From Erodium maritimum (taxonomy: Eukaryota; Streptophyta; Magnoliopsida; Geraniales; Geraniaceae), in NCBI GenBank assembly GCA_963921825.1, contig OY997596.1, positions 16,807,001 through 16,871,000 on the forward strand: DNA of 64,000 bases, in the 5' to 3' direction. This document shows positions 1 through 12,010 of this stretch, one piece after another (the stretch's first letter is position 1; each line of letters starts with the position of its first letter). The notes under the pieces were generated by a model. That model did no database searches. It saw only the letters and a program-made list of their open reading frames with translations, and was not told the origin of the DNA. Made by a program: the position numbers and the translations under genes.

Positions 1-2030
1 CTCAATCAAATACGCAAATAACACCCAAGATCACAAAGGACCGCACACCAGCTACTTAGTTTCCAGTCGCTAACCGGCTGGGCTTGAGCCTGCCCCACGC
101 AACTTTGCCTGACACGCAGTCGGGCCAGGCGGTCGACCTGTTCGCGACATATACATCAATACTTTTCCGATAGCTAGTCGGAAGGGGAGCCGCCCTTCAT
201 CGCAGGATAATGCACACTTTACCGATGATTAGTCGGAAGGCTTGCCAACCCTTACGCGCGCGACCCCGTGGCACCCCTTTGTTGTCAGGCGGGCCCAACC
301 TCCATGCAATCACAGTCATCACACAAGGTTCAACAAATAGCGACAATAATATAACGACTAACTACCCCTCAGCAAGACAGTCAGCAACAATACAGGTTTA
401 ACACCCCACAGGCACACATGGCCACCCACGAAACACAAACAGTAACATACGGGTTCAACACCCCAAAGGCACACATAGTCACAATCATAAACACAACAAG
501 TTACTTAATCTACGGGCACAACTAAGTGCCCACATGCATTTCTACTAATGACTTTCCCTAGTCAAGACCGATATCCGGCTACTTTTCCCTACCTCGTAAC
601 GCTTCCCAAACGTCCACACTCAAGCTCCGGCGCGCTCGCGATCACTGGCCTGGCCTCCTCTTTCCGCGGTCGTCAGCACGATCTAACATGGTCACAAGTT
701 AGAACACTTTTTAAATATGCAGGCAAAACCGAATTTAATGAAATTGACGCCCAAACGCAACCCCGACAATGCTGATCACTCCTAAACTTCCCAATTACTC
801 GACATTGTCAACAAAGGGCCCGGAAAAGCCCGATTCGCCCTACTCGGCGAATCTGCCCGGGATTGGAAAACGCCCTTCCGGGGCTCCGAAATTTCCTGTT
901 TTTGTTTCTACGATCCTAAAATAATTCAAGGGTTCCACCGCAATTAACGGAATCAATTTCCGACGTCCGAGCGATTTAATTCACGTTTAAAGTTTCTAAA
1001 CCCGCCATTTCCAATTTTCACAATTTAATTCCATAATTCGTTCCGGGTGTGAATTATCGACTTGGGGATCGTCCGACACCACCCGAACACGAAATACCCG
1101 AGGCCCAAACACGTGGGCCCCACCCGGCCACCACTGGTCGTGGGTGGCTGGACCGGTTCGCCACTGTTGTGGCCGGTCCTAGCTCCGGCCAGCCACCACC
1201 CATGGTGGCCGGAGCTCCCCCGAGCCTCCGGTCACCGGAATCCGGCCATTTTCGTCCCAAAACGTCCCCAACGAACCCTACACCTCAACCCAACCATATT
1301 TGACTCGTTTAAACTCAAACCCTAATTTTCAAACGTACCAAAACGAGAAAAAGTCGAGTTCTCACCGTAGGGAATGACGAGGGGAGCTCGAATACGCAAC
1401 CGTTGAGACGATTCGTCGGTCGGATCGTCGGGAAATCACAAAAACCTACCATTTTCTCTTTCTCTTTCCCTTTTCTTTTTCTCTTTCTCCTTCTTCTCTC
1501 TTCTTTCTCTCTCCTTCTTTCTTTTTTTTTTCTCTGTGGCCGAACACCTCCTTCCTTTCCTTTTATTTTGTTCAAAAACTACCAAACACCAAAAGTGTGA
1601 CAAGTGTCAAATGGGTCCCACCTTTTAGAAAATATTTTTGTAAATATTTTTCAGTCAGATTCGCGAAATTCGGCCGTCTCGGGCCCCGTGCGGGCCCATT
1701 TTCCAAGAAATTACGAAATTTCACGTGCTACAAGGAAACAGCCCAACTAAGACCGTTGTAACGACGACTAAGCTTTTTGGATCCAAATCGGGCCTCGAAC
1801 GGACCAAAACGTCGCTCAGTTGACTTTTTCGGCAAAAAGTCAACTTTTCCCGAATTGGTCAAAAGTTGCCCTGAGTCACCTAGAACTCACTTTGGTCGAT
1901 ATCGGGGTCAACTTAAGTCCGATATGACCCTCAGGGTCAATTTTAGGTTCATTTGAGTGTATGTCCAAAATTTTAAATTTTTCCGTTTTTCCGCCGATTT
2001 GACCGGCGTTGACCGGGAGCGGTTCTTACA
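1..2030 (-). mobile_element. Ty3/gypsy LTR (family D), cut by window edge
   Basis: This is a minus-strand gypsy LTR whose right terminus ends in GAGCGGTTCTTACA at 2030. It aligns along its length with the complete LTR D at 57637-59830, with position 1 matching about 58058. It keeps roughly 215 bp (about 1512-1730) that copy D has lost. It interrupts a copia protease-region fragment that resumes at 2031, so CAAGA (2031-2035) is the expected right TSD; the left end is outside the window. Whether it is solo or part of a full element cannot be told. Short ORFs inside it are not coding. Confidence 0.85.
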
Positions 2031-2358
2031 CAAGACTTGGACAATTTGGCTCTCCAACACCCATATACTGGCCCAGATTCATTGTTTGTTGGCAATGGTA
2101 ATGGTAACGTAATCACGCATACTAGAACTCTTAAAATTCTCCATTTTCCTCTTTCAAATGTTCTTTGTGTTCCGTCTTTTACTAAAAACATTATCACTTT
2201 GTCCGAGAACAAGTTCCTCAAGGCTCGCTTCGAGTGGCATATGTGTCTACGGATGAACAATTGGTTGACATACTTACAAAGCCGCTTCTCCGCCCTTGTT
2301 TTGACCAACTGCTATCCAAGTTAAACCTCACTATGCGTGGCCTCAACTTGAGGGGGAA
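2031..2358 (+). pseudogene. Ty1/copia polyprotein remnant (protease region joined to RNase H end)
   Basis: Bases 2037-2220 translate to a copia protease-region segment (DNLALQHPYTGPDSLFVGNG, then a VLCVPSFTKNIITLSENKF-like part). At about 2221 the reading jumps to the C-terminal end of copia RNase H (YVSTDEQLVDILTKPL, then SKLNL and LRGNV) in another frame. Integrase, RT and most of RNase H are therefore deleted. The sequence runs into a polypurine tract (TTGAGGGGGAA) directly before the LTR at 2359. It is a dead internal-deletion derivative, and its 5' part lies left of the inserted gypsy LTR, outside the window. Confidence 0.75.
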
Positions 2359-2574
2359 TGTTAAGACTCCCACGTCTAGTCTCTTGGTCAACCATGACTT
2401 TGGTCATAAATATTTTAGGGATTGAATCAACTTAATTAGTCGTACTGTTAATGTTGTTAGTGGACATATATTAGGCACCCAACTCCCTATTATCTCTCCA
2501 CTACCGATACTCAATCCTATATATATACCTCTTTACTCATTAATGAAAAACACTACATTCAATTACACCTAACA
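2359..2574 (+). repeat. Short 3' LTR of the copia remnant
   Basis: The sequence starts TGTTAAGACTCCCACG right after the polypurine tract and ends CACCTAACA, giving 216 bp with TG...CA termini. A TATATATA stretch near 2518 could be the LTR promoter. GTAAC (2575-2579) would be the right TSD, but the left LTR is not in the window to check it. Confidence 0.65.
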
Positions 2575-3027
2575 GTAACGTCTGTACCTATTAAGATAAA
2601 AATCTAATTAATAAGTGTTGAGAAAGAATTCAGAATGAACATTCAACAAAAAAATGACACTTTTTTCAGACTTAACAAACATGATTTTTGTCGATTTTAA
2701 TGAACAAATATACGTTGCAATAAAATTAGTCACTGAAATTAATATATATTGAACAAAATGGCATATAAAAAACCCAAAACTGCACAGACAATGAAATATA
2801 TATTGAACAAAATGGCATATAACAAACCTAAATTGCATAGACACTAAAATCACAGTGCTTAATTAGTCAAAATCGAGACAAACCCGTATAAGAAACCACG
2901 AATTTCGAACGACCCAGTTCACGAAAACACAAAATGAAATGTACAAACACCAAAAAAAACATCTAATTGCGAGGAAATCAATAACAAAACGAAAGAGGAA
3001 GAAAATTTGAAAATCGAGAGCATATAG
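2575..3027. other. AT-rich spacer with a 57-bp tandem duplication
   Basis: No gene is recognisable. A segment beginning AATATATATTGAACAAAATG occurs twice in a row (about 2740-2797 and 2797-2852) with a few differences. Minus-strand ORFs here only reflect this duplication. Confidence 0.5.
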
Positions 3028-4715
3028 TGTTAGTCTTAGTGCCCGTAGTTCAATCCTAAATGTCCAAATGTATATATCATCGTTAGCAATAAAATTAAAG
3101 CGGCTTTATATTACTTATGTGTTGGAGTAATATATCGATGTGTGCTCTGATCTATGCCCACCATGCGAATAGAACCATAGATCGAGATAGATCACACTCG
3201 ATTGGTCCCTAGTCAACAAAGCTCCACTAGAAGCGACTAGTATGAAAGATGGCTCTTTATGGCTTACGTTCTGTTAGTCATTGGAATGGGATTCCGGAGT
3301 CTGATCATAGATATCATGTGGGACATGATATTGGACGACCCGCCCTGAATATGTGCCATAGATTAAGTCATGAACATATTCAGTGTCGTAGCTTGTCATG
3401 TATCCTTAGACCAAGGAGTCTTTGTGATCGCTATGTAGTCAACAACTGAGTTTGACCTGAGCCTAACGTTGTCCGTAACAGGGCTTCCATAACGGCCAGG
3501 ATTGGCTTGGGGACGGGCTACATGAGTGACACGAAAGACGGCTAAGGGATTTATCCCTCGTACTAAGGTATGGGAAAGATATCGGTTCTCGGCCGCTTGA
3601 TCGAGAGTGACTGGAAGAATAGCATGGCCATGCACATGATACTGGGTATCATATCTTCAGTCATCTCACATATCAAGGAACGGTGATTGAGAATAATAAG
3701 GATGACGGCTCTATGCCTTATCTCAATCAGGATATCGGAGATAAAAGGATAATGACAGGGATGACGGAAAGGTTAGAATCGACAGGGTCGATTCGTTATG
3801 TAGTGTCAGGCAATACTAAAGTCTCGTTAGTTGCCACTTAAATAGGATCAAGTAAAATGGGATTTTACGTTGATCTATTGACATGCATAAACCTAAGGGT
3901 CACACCGGAGGATGAAACTCATTGACACATTTATGGAGAATGGCCAAAAGGGAGTTGTCTCGGGACATGACCAAAACTGGGTTTTGGGTCATGTGCCCGT
4001 ACGTGAATAGGACTTTACGGATCGAGACAAGGCTTGGAGTCTTGGGATTGATCGCGTCGGATAATGTTGGACATTTCCGGTATGGAAGGCTTGGAGGCGA
4101 TGAGCGAATCACGGGACCTCGTTAGAAATGGCCACGGGCCATGTTCCAAGAGGCCCATGAAAGGCCCATGCAACCAAGGCCCATAGAACTAATTAATCAA
4201 GTCTTGATTAATTAGTACTAAGTAAGCAAGACAAGGATTAAGGTGTTGGTGATTCACCACCTAACCCAATCTTGTCTTGCCATACTTTGTCCTATTTACA
4301 CCTTACTTGACACCATACTTGTCCCATGCCTTTAGTTGGACAAGTATGGGTTTTGTTATGTTTAATTCATCCTTTTTCAACATAACAAACACAAGACAAG
4401 AATAGGAAACACATTTTCTCTCCCTCTTCCATGGCCATTTCGGGTTTGGCTAGTTTCCACCTCCATGTTTGTGTTCTTGAGTCCTCAAAGAGAAGAACTA
4501 CGTGGCTTTGATTCCCATGTGGATACGTAGGCGTCTTGGAGACTCAAGCCAATCATTCGTTAACCGGTGTTCTTGTTTTGGTAAGAACTAGTGCTGAATT
4601 TTTCTCTTGTGAATCCATTCTTTGTTAGTTGTTTCATGGTTTTAATCGTCTCTTGGTTTTCATTGATTTTCCGCTGCGAGTTGGTTCATCTCCAACCCTA
4701 CCTCGAGACCCAACA
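3028..4715 (+). mobile_element. Solo LTR, Ty1/copia Angela-like family
   Basis: A complete LTR of 1688 bp starts TGTTAGTCTTAGTGCCCGTAG and ends CTACCTCGAGACCCAACA. It is flanked by a perfect 5-bp TSD, TATAG (3023-3027 and 4716-4720). The same LTR family recurs in minus orientation at 9534, 29706, 36455 and 60571. No internal region is present, so this is a solo LTR left by LTR-LTR recombination. Recurrent ORFs of 66-116 aa inside it are not genes. Confidence 0.93.
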
Positions 4716-5171
4716 TATAGGTGTGGAGGCTTTCAGATATGGTGGTGGTGTCTCTGAAGAGCTTGTTACAGAGAGGCCACGCCATGCATGGCGCAATCGT
4801 CTCTCTCCGGAAATTCACGACCTGATTCGTCATAAACACCCCCATAAAAATCTCACCTACGTGCCCAGCAGGTCCAGTCGGTTCATCAAAGAAATCAAAC
4901 AAAATTTACATCCAAATCATATAATTGAACGTGAGCATTGAACCCAAATGGAGTAGACAATCACGAAAATCGCCGATGAGCGGAACTAGAAATTGATCGC
5001 GCTGCATGCCTTCCTCAAGCACAACACAGAGTGTAGATCCCAAGTCTCGTTGCAGGAGCTGAAGGCGTAATCAACGTCGATCCTGCTCCAATTACCATCG
5101 TTGATCGTCGTCCACACTTGTGACCGCTTGAATCTTCCAAAGAATCACGTTGTTGCAGAATCACGTATGAT
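4716..5171. other. Unassigned sequence between solo LTR and FAR1-like fragment
   Basis: Moderately GC-balanced sequence with an open frame on each strand but no domain I recognise. It was contiguous with 2575-3027 before the solo LTR inserted. A 22-bp direct repeat, GTTGTTGCAGAATCACGTATGA, ends here (about 5150-5171) and recurs at about 5208-5229 at the start of the next feature. Confidence 0.4.
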
Positions 5172-5471
5172 ATGTTGAATAAATATAATGTCAAGACAGT
5201 CCATGACGTTGTTGCAGAATCACGTATGAACATGACAAGTTATATTGCATCAGTTACTGGTATAGCTTTGCCTGAATTAGTGGAAGTCATGCCACCTGCT
5301 ATTACTAATACCAAGGGAGGACGTCCACCAAAAAGCATAAGGCTACAATCGATAGTACATAAGGCTTGTGCTCAACCAAAGAAAGCTCTGAGGTTATGTC
5401 ATACATGCTGGAAAATGGATACACATGATTCAAGGACTTGCCATTTGAAGAAGAACAATACATCTGAATGA
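5172..5471 (+). pseudogene. FAR1/MULE-transposase-like C-terminal fragment
   Basis: A 99-codon open frame ends TGA at 5471. Its C-terminus has the layout seen at the end of FAR1-related (MULE-derived) proteins: a GGRPPKS basic stretch followed by a small Cys/His cluster, LCHTCWKMDTHDSRTC (C-x2-C-x5-H-x4-C). The FAR1 DNA-binding, transposase and SWIM portions are absent upstream, so it is either a terminal exon or a captured fragment. The assignment rests on motif layout only; a different small zinc-knuckle protein cannot be excluded. Confidence 0.4.
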
Positions 5472-6650
5472 TTTAGTTTATCTAAACAATTTATGAATTT
5501 TTATTGCAATGTTTTTTTTTTAATTTTTACATTAAAAGCATTTAATTGTTTAAAAAATAAAAATTCAAGTATCGTATATATATTTATGATTTCTGAATAT
5601 CGAATAATGTTGTATTTATATACTATATGAAAAAATTATTCACAAATTTAAGATATACTAAAGTGCTTACTCATACAAAAAATATACTATTATTACAATG
5701 ACTGTCAAAAAATATGTATCCATAAATTTAAAATGTACTCAACAATTACATCATTTTTTTAATTAAAATCCATACCATATTGTATTTTATGGTTTAATGT
5801 TTTTTTATAAAAAAAAATCGATGTTTTGGTTATTGAATATGTTAAGATGTGTTTAGTTTGTTTCAAAAAAGTAACGGGTAATTAATTTTGCAACTTAACA
5901 CCCTATTGTATGGTAATACTAGTAACAACACATATTGTTTAACATACGATATTTAGTATATCAACAAGTATTTTTCACTTTTATACCATGTTCTATGTTT
6001 AAAACAAATAAAGATAATATTTTAAATTATATTTAACATATAGTGATAATGTGTGATAATGTTATATATGAATATGTTGTTTTGCATATTCTTACCCTAT
6101 TGTATTGTAATACGATTAACAACACATACTTTCTACCATATATTATGTAGTATATGGACAATTATTTAACACTTTCATACACTGATCTATGTTTAAAATA
6201 AATAAAAATAATATTTTAACTTTTATTTAACATGTATTGATAATGTTATATATGATCATTTTTTTTTGTAAATTCTTACCCTATTTTATGGTAACACTAG
6301 AAAAAACACATACTTTGTACCATATATTATTTATTATATCAATTTCATGTTGTATGGATCATTTATTTACGAATTAATACCCTATTCTAATGTGAAAATA
6401 TATAAGCCATTTCTATAATTAAAAAGCTAATTACAAAATAATACACTTTAGTTTGTTTAAAATATAAAAAACTAACAACATTACATAATAGCAAAACATG
6501 CATGCATAATCAAAAGAATCAGAATATGATAAACATACAAGATAATTTTTCTAGAAAGATATAAACAAACAAAATAATTAAAAGACAAATAAAGATATAA
6601 ACTACACAATTATGCCGATTTTATATATTTCACAAGATCCATTTTAAAAA
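5472..6650. other. Very AT-rich intergenic DNA
   Basis: Long A/T runs, no ORF of note and no recognisable RNA gene. It contains the ~190-bp tandem repeat described separately and ends where the 604-bp array begins. Confidence 0.6.
5897..6395. repeat. ~190-bp AT-rich tandem repeat, 2.5 copies
   Basis: The landmark ACCCTATT(G/T)TA(T/A)GGTAA recurs at about 5900, 6094 and 6278 (spacings 194 and 184), each followed by AACACATA-like and ACCATATATTAT-like blocks. A partial copy starts near 6371. The copies are clearly diverged, so the duplication is old. Confidence 0.6.
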
Positions 6651-6654
6651 AAGG

Positions 6655-6820
6655 GAATTACAATTTTCTGAATAAAAAAGGAAGAATATGGAAAGACTTT
6701 GTGTAGAGGTTGAACAGTTGTGATGGAAGATGTGTAGGAAAAGTAATATAGAGAGTTGTGCGTGAATTTACTTAGATTTGACTTGCTAGGATATATAGAT
6801 TAGCCTAAATAAAATATAAG
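6655..6820 (-). repeat. Array unit 0, promoter/leader half only
   Basis: Starts at TTTTCTGAATAAAAAAGGAAG (about 6664), which in other units lies just upstream of the start codon. It includes the TATA-like GATATATAGA at about 6790. The coding half that should lie to the left is replaced by AT-rich DNA, so this is the array boundary. Confidence 0.7.
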
Positions 6821-7246
6821 TTATGATTTAAAAATATTTGATAAAAAAAATGATTAGATTAGTTAGTGGTGTTAAATCAGGAAAGTTGGTGGGAAAATGC
6901 AAAACCACATCGTCCACCACATCTTCTTCATCTCCGAAGTAGTCATCGTCCTCCTCCACATCCGACCCCATCTCGTCTTCATTTGAGGGACTGGCCTCTT
7001 TCTTTTACGGCTCGGGGTTTGCTCCTTGTTCACGATCTCCTCAGGAATTTCATGGGGATCGTCTTCCTCATCAGAGAAAGGAACCATATTAAAAACGGAT
7101 CAAACATCAGACTCATTACCATAATCCGACGAGCTTGAGTCGGATCGAGTGAGTTTGGTAGCGCCTGATGCGGTGTCATCACACGTTGGGATTTCTTCAA
7201 AAGAGTTTGGGAAATTTTCATATGAATATGGTTTGAATACCTTCAT
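6821..7246 (-). pseudogene. Array unit 1, acidic/basic small-protein frame
   Basis: Reads from ATG at 7246 (MKVSKPYSYENF start) for ~49 codons to TGA at the shared codon (...NESDV-stop). A second frame then opens at MVPFSDEEDDPHEIPEEIV and keeps the PSRKRKR basic patch. A 4-bp deletion just after the patch (TGGCCTCTTTC instead of TGGCCTCCCTCTTTC) shifts the rest. The product is unknown; the acidic-basic-acidic layout suggests a nuclear or chromatin-associated protein, by inference only. Confidence 0.7.
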
Positions 7247-7289
7247 GGTTCGAAATTTTGGGGATTTTCTGAATAAAAAAGGAAGAATA

Positions 7290-7400
7290 TGGAAAGACTT
7301 TGTGTAGAGATTGAAGAGTTGTGATGGAAGAGGGGTAGGAAGAGTAATATAAAGAGTTGTGCGTGAATTTACTTAGATTTGACTTGCTAGGATATATAGA
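7290..7400 (-). promoter_or_regulatory. Putative core promoter and leader of array unit (example: unit 1)
   Basis: On the minus strand TATATA (about 7398-7393, in CTATATATCC) lies ~147 bp upstream of the ATG at 7246. It is followed by a pyrimidine-rich leader (CTCTTCC and CCTCTTCCATCACAACTC) with no ATG in most units. The block recurs in essentially every unit. TATA position relative to the leader is typical of plant Pol II promoters, but transcription is not shown by sequence alone. Confidence 0.45.
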
Positions 7401-9082
7401 TTAGCCTAAATCAAATATAAGTTATATTTAAAAAGATTTGATAAAAAATGATTAGATTACTTAGTGGTTTTAAATCAGGGAAGTTAGTGGTGTAATAACC
7501 ACTCCCGGTCAACGCCAATCAAACTTGCGAAAAACAGGAAAATTTAAAAAAAATTTGACATACACTTAAATGAACACAAAGTTGACCCCGAGGCACATAC
7601 CGGACGTAAGTTGACCCCGCTATCGACCAAAGTGAGTTCCGGGGGACTCATGGCAACTTTCTGATCAATTTGGGAAATGTTGACTTTTCGCTGGAAAAGT
7701 CAACCGAGCGACGTTTTGGTCCATTCGAGGAACGTTTTGGATCCAAAAAGCTTAGCCGTCGTCGCAGCGGTCTTAGTTGAGCCGTTTCCTTGTAGCCCGT
7801 CAAGTTTCGTAATTTCTTGGAAAAAGTGCCCGTTCGGGGCTCGAAACAGCCGAATTTCGCGAATCTGACAGAAAATATCTAGGAGATATTTTCCCAAAAA
7901 GGTGTGGGACACACATGACACATGTCATGAATGTGGTGGAAGGAAAAAGGGAGGACAACTTTACCCTTGACTTTAAAGAAAAGACAAAATGAAAAGGGGG
8001 GTATTTTGGTCTTTTTGATGTGTTGTTAGTGTTTTTGAACAAAACAAAAGATGAGAGACATGTGATGGTCGGCCATAGTGTAGAAGATAGGACTTTTTAG
8101 AGAGAGAAAGAAGTTAGAAGGAAGAGAGAAGGAGGAGAGAAAAGAGAAGAGGCTTGGGGGATTTGTGACGTTTCCTCGTTCATCCGACCGGTGGATCGTC
8201 TCAACGATAGAAGAATCGAGTTCACACCGTCATTCTCTACGGTGAGCACCTAACCGATTTTCGTTTTGTTAAGTTCGTATTTTAGGGTTTGAGTTTAAAC
8301 GATTCAAATATGCTTGGGTTTTGGTTAGAATTGGTTTAAAGATGAATGGTTGAGGTTTGGGGTTCGTTAGGAACGTTTTGGGGAAAAAAGGGAATTTTGT
8401 CATTGTGGCCATGTGGGGCCCACGTGCTCGGGTTTAAGGTTCGGGTGGTTTAAAACGTTCCCCGGATCATTTATCCATAACCGAATCGAAATTTGGAATT
8501 AAATTGGAAAAGTTGTATTTATCGGGTTTGGAAACTTTAAATGTTAATTAAATGACTCGAAAGTCGGAATTCGATTCCGTCGAGTGCCTAGGAATCCTTG
8601 AATTATTCTAAGACCGTAGAAATGAAAACGGGAATTTTTGGAGCCCCGGAAGGGTATTTACAAAACCCGGGCAAATTCGTTATGTCGGGCGAATCGGGCC
8701 TTTACGGGTCCTTTATCGACAATGTCGAGTAGTTGGGAAGTTTTGGGAGTGATCGACATTGTCGGGGTTACTTTTGGGCGTCGAGTTTACTGAATTCCAT
8801 TTTATGTCTACGAGCTTATAAGCATTTAAAATCGTGTTCTTATTAGATCGTGCTACAGACCGAGGGAAAGGAATGCTTAGCGAGTGACTGAGATCATGCC
8901 GGAGCTTGTTGGTTGGCTTTTGGAGAACACGCACGAGGTAGGGAAAAGTAGCCGGATCTCGGCCCTGACTAGGGAAAGTTAACAGTAGAATTGCATGTGA
9001 CACGGGGGTGTCGTGGGTTAAGTAGGTTTATCGAATATTAGAAAGGCATGATACGGGAACGTAGCGAATATTAGAAAAGAAT

Positions 9083-9310
9083 GTGAGTTATGGTTGGTGT
9101 GTCTTGGGAGGTCGTGAGTGCCAGTGGGGTTGTTGAGCCCGTGAGTTATGGTTGGTGTGTCTTGGGAGGCCGTGAGTGCCCGTGGGGTTGTTGAGCCCGT
9201 GAGTTATGGTTGGTGTGTCTTGGGAGGCCGTGAGTGCCCGTGGGGTTGTTGAGTCCGTGTTTTACCGTTGGTGTCTTGGGTGGCCATGAGTCCCTGTGGA
9301 GTGTTGAACC
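9083..9310 (+). repeat. 58-bp subrepeats in the 5' LTR of F
   Basis: Units beginning GTGAGTTATGGTTGGTGTG occur at 9083, 9141 and 9199, with a degenerate unit after 9257. The 3' LTR has more copies (about 19400-19775), so copy number changed after or during insertion. Confidence 0.75.
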
Positions 9311-9533
9311 GGTCTTGTTGCTGTTTGTTGAACTTTGCTTGTGATTGTGATTGTGTTTGCCCAAGGTTAGTGACCCGACTTCGTGTCGGGGAGTGGTGTG
9401 GAATTTGGCTGGCTTACCTGATAGGGATCGGTAAGTTGCAAGCGTTCTTTGGTTGGCCTGACCGAGTTCGACTCTCGGTAGGTTGCGAGCGCTCTTTGGC
9501 TGGCTTGACCGAGTTCGAGTCTCGGGAAGTTGC

Positions 9534-11212
9534 TGTTGGGTCTCGAGGTAGGGTTGGAGATGAACCAACTCGCAGCGGAAAATCAATAAAAACCAAGAGA
9601 CGATTAAAACCATGAAACAACTAACAAAGAATGGATTCACAAGAGAAAAATTCAGCACTATCTCTTACCAAAACAAGAACACCGGTTAACGAATGATTGG
9701 CTTGAGTCTCCAAGACGCCTACGTATCCACATGGGAATCAAAGCCACGTAGTTCTTCTCTTTGAGGACTCAAGAACACAAAAATGGAGGTGGAAACTAGC
9801 CAAACCCGAAATGGCCATGGAAGAGGGAGAGAAAATGTGTTTCCTATTCTTGTCTTGTGTTTGTTATAAAAAAAAATATGACTTAAACATAACAAAACCC
9901 ATACTTGTCCAACTAAAGGCATGGGACAAGTATGGTGTCAAGTAAGGTGTAAATAGGACAAAGTATGGCAAGACAAGATTGGGTTAGGTGGTGAATCACC
10001 AACACCTTAATCCTTGTCTTGCTTACTTAGTACTAATTAATCAAGACTTGATTAATTAGTTCCATGGACCTTGGTTGCATGGGCCTTTCATGGGCCTCTT
10101 GGAACATGGCCCGTGGCTATTTCTAACGAGGTCCCGTGATTCGCTCATCGCCTCCAAGCCTTCCATACCGGAAATGTCCAACATTATCCGACGCGATCAA
10201 TCCCAAGACTCCAAGCCTTGTCTCGATCCGTAAAGTCCTATTCACGTACGGGCACATGACCCAAAACCCAGTTTTGGTCATGTCCCGAGACAACTCCCTT
10301 TTGGCCATTCTCCATAAATGTGTCAATGAGTTTCATCCTCCGGTGTGACCCTAAGGTTTATGCATGTCAATAGATCAACGTAAAATCCCATTTTACTTGA
10401 TCCTATTTAAGTGGAAACTAACGAGACTTTAGTATTGCCTGACACTGCATAACGAATCGACCCGGTCGATTCTAACCTTTCTGTCATCCCTGTCATTATC
10501 CTTTTATCTCCGATATCCTGATTGAGATAAGGCATAGAGCCGTCATCCTTATTATTCTCAATCACCGTTCCTTGATATGTGAGATGACTGAAGATATGAT
10601 ACCCAGTATCATGTGCATGGCCATGCTATTCTTTCAGTCACTCTCGATCAAGCGGCCGAGAACCGATATCTTTCCCATACCTCAGTATGAGGGATAAATC
10701 CCTTAGCCGCCTTTCGTGTCACTCATGTAGCCCGTCCACAAGCCAATCCTGGCCGTTATGGAAGCCCTGTTACGGACAACGTTAGGCTCAGGTCAAACTC
10801 AGTTGTTGACTACATAGCGATCACAAAGACTCCTTGGTCTAAGGATACATGACAAGCTACGACACTGAATATGTTCATGACTTAATCTATGGCACATATT
10901 CAGGGCGGGTCGTCCAATATCATGTCCCACATGATATCTATGATCAGACTCCGGAATCCCATTCCAATGACTAACAGAACGTAAGCCATAAAGAGCCATC
11001 TTTCATACTAGTCGCTTCTAGTGAAGCTTTGTTGACTAGGGACCCATCGAGTGTGATCTATCTCGATCTATGGTTCTATTCGCATGGTGGGCATAGATCA
11101 GAGCACACATCGATATATTACTCCAACACATAAGTAATATAAAGCCGCTTTAATTTTATTGCTAACGATGATATATACATTTGGACATTTAGGATGGGCA
11201 CTAAGACTAACA
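9534..11212 (-). mobile_element. Nested solo LTR, copia Angela-like family
   Basis: Starts TGTTGGGTCTCGAGG and ends CACTAAGACTAACA (1679 bp), flanked by the perfect TSD GTTGC (9529-9533 and 11213-11217). It sits inside a subrepeat of the F 5' LTR, and the empty site is seen in the 3' LTR (GGGAAGTTGCGAGCG near 19998). A short indel with A-rich replacement near 9868 (AAAAAAAAATATGAC) distinguishes it from the copies at 29706 and 36455. Confidence 0.95.
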
Positions 11213-11993
11213 GTTGCGAGCATTCTTTTGCTAGCCTGACCGAGTTCGAGTCTCGGGAGGTTGTGAGCGTTTTTAGGCGATGAGAGGGAAGCTCCCCTTC
11301 CGACTAGCTATCGGAAAAGCAGCGCTGTATATATCGTCAACAAGTCGACCGCCTGGAGCCTGACAGGGATCGGCAAAGCGCGTGGGGGAGGCTCGAGCCC
11401 AGCCGGTTAGAAACAGGCACTGAGCAGCTGACAGGAGTGCGATCCTTTGTGATCTTGTTTGGTGTGCGATCCTTTGTGATCTTGGGTGAACGTGGTGGTC
11501 TGTCGTGTCTTTGGAGGAGGTCGTCGGTCGTTGTGTCGGGTCTACCTTACGTGTCCGAGTGTTGAGTCGGCTAAGGAAAGTATCAGTGTGTGGGTGTCGG
11601 TCGGGTTACTTGAGTTTTGGGGATAGTGATCCCCGGGGTTGAGTTGGTTGTTGGTGTTACCGGCATTGTCTGCTTTTATTCCATAGTCAGTCTGTTATCC
11701 GTGGTGGTGAGTGAACGCTCACCCCTAGCTGCTTTTCCTATAGGTACCGGTCGCAGGTTGGACTAGGTGAGCTTCTGAAGCTTGAAGAGCTAGGAGCGGG
11801 ATTCTGGGTTTATTTGAGTCTAGCGACGGATACCATACTTTTTTCCACTTGTCGGGACGTGTTTTAAGTTGTAAATATTATTTTGTTGAACAAACGGTGA
11901 TCTTAAAGTGATTTAATGTAAAAGGTTTCAAAATGTTTTATTGTTTTAAAAGTTCACGTCCTGAGTTCGGTTTACTGAAATTGGGGCGTGACA

Positions 11994-12010
11994 GCTTGGT
12001 ATCAGAGCTC
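11994..12010 (+). other. Primer binding site of F (initiator Met-tRNA)
   Basis: TGGTATCAGAGC at 11997-12008, three bases after the LTR end. It is complementary to the 3' end of plant initiator methionine tRNA, the usual primer of Tekay chromoviruses. Confidence 0.9.

Larger units (their letters stand above)
7491..11993 (+). repeat. 5' LTR of element F (with nested solo LTR)
   Basis: Starts TGTAATAACCACTCCCGG and ends TTGGGGCGTGACA. Excluding the nested copia LTR (9534-11212) and one TSD it is ~2.8 kb, shorter than the 3.24-kb 3' LTR because it has fewer internal subrepeats. Confidence 0.9.

Noticed and set aside
9146-9658. 170-aa minus-strand ORF
   Set aside because: It spans LTR minisatellite units and the junction with the nested copia LTR, so it is chimeric by insertion.
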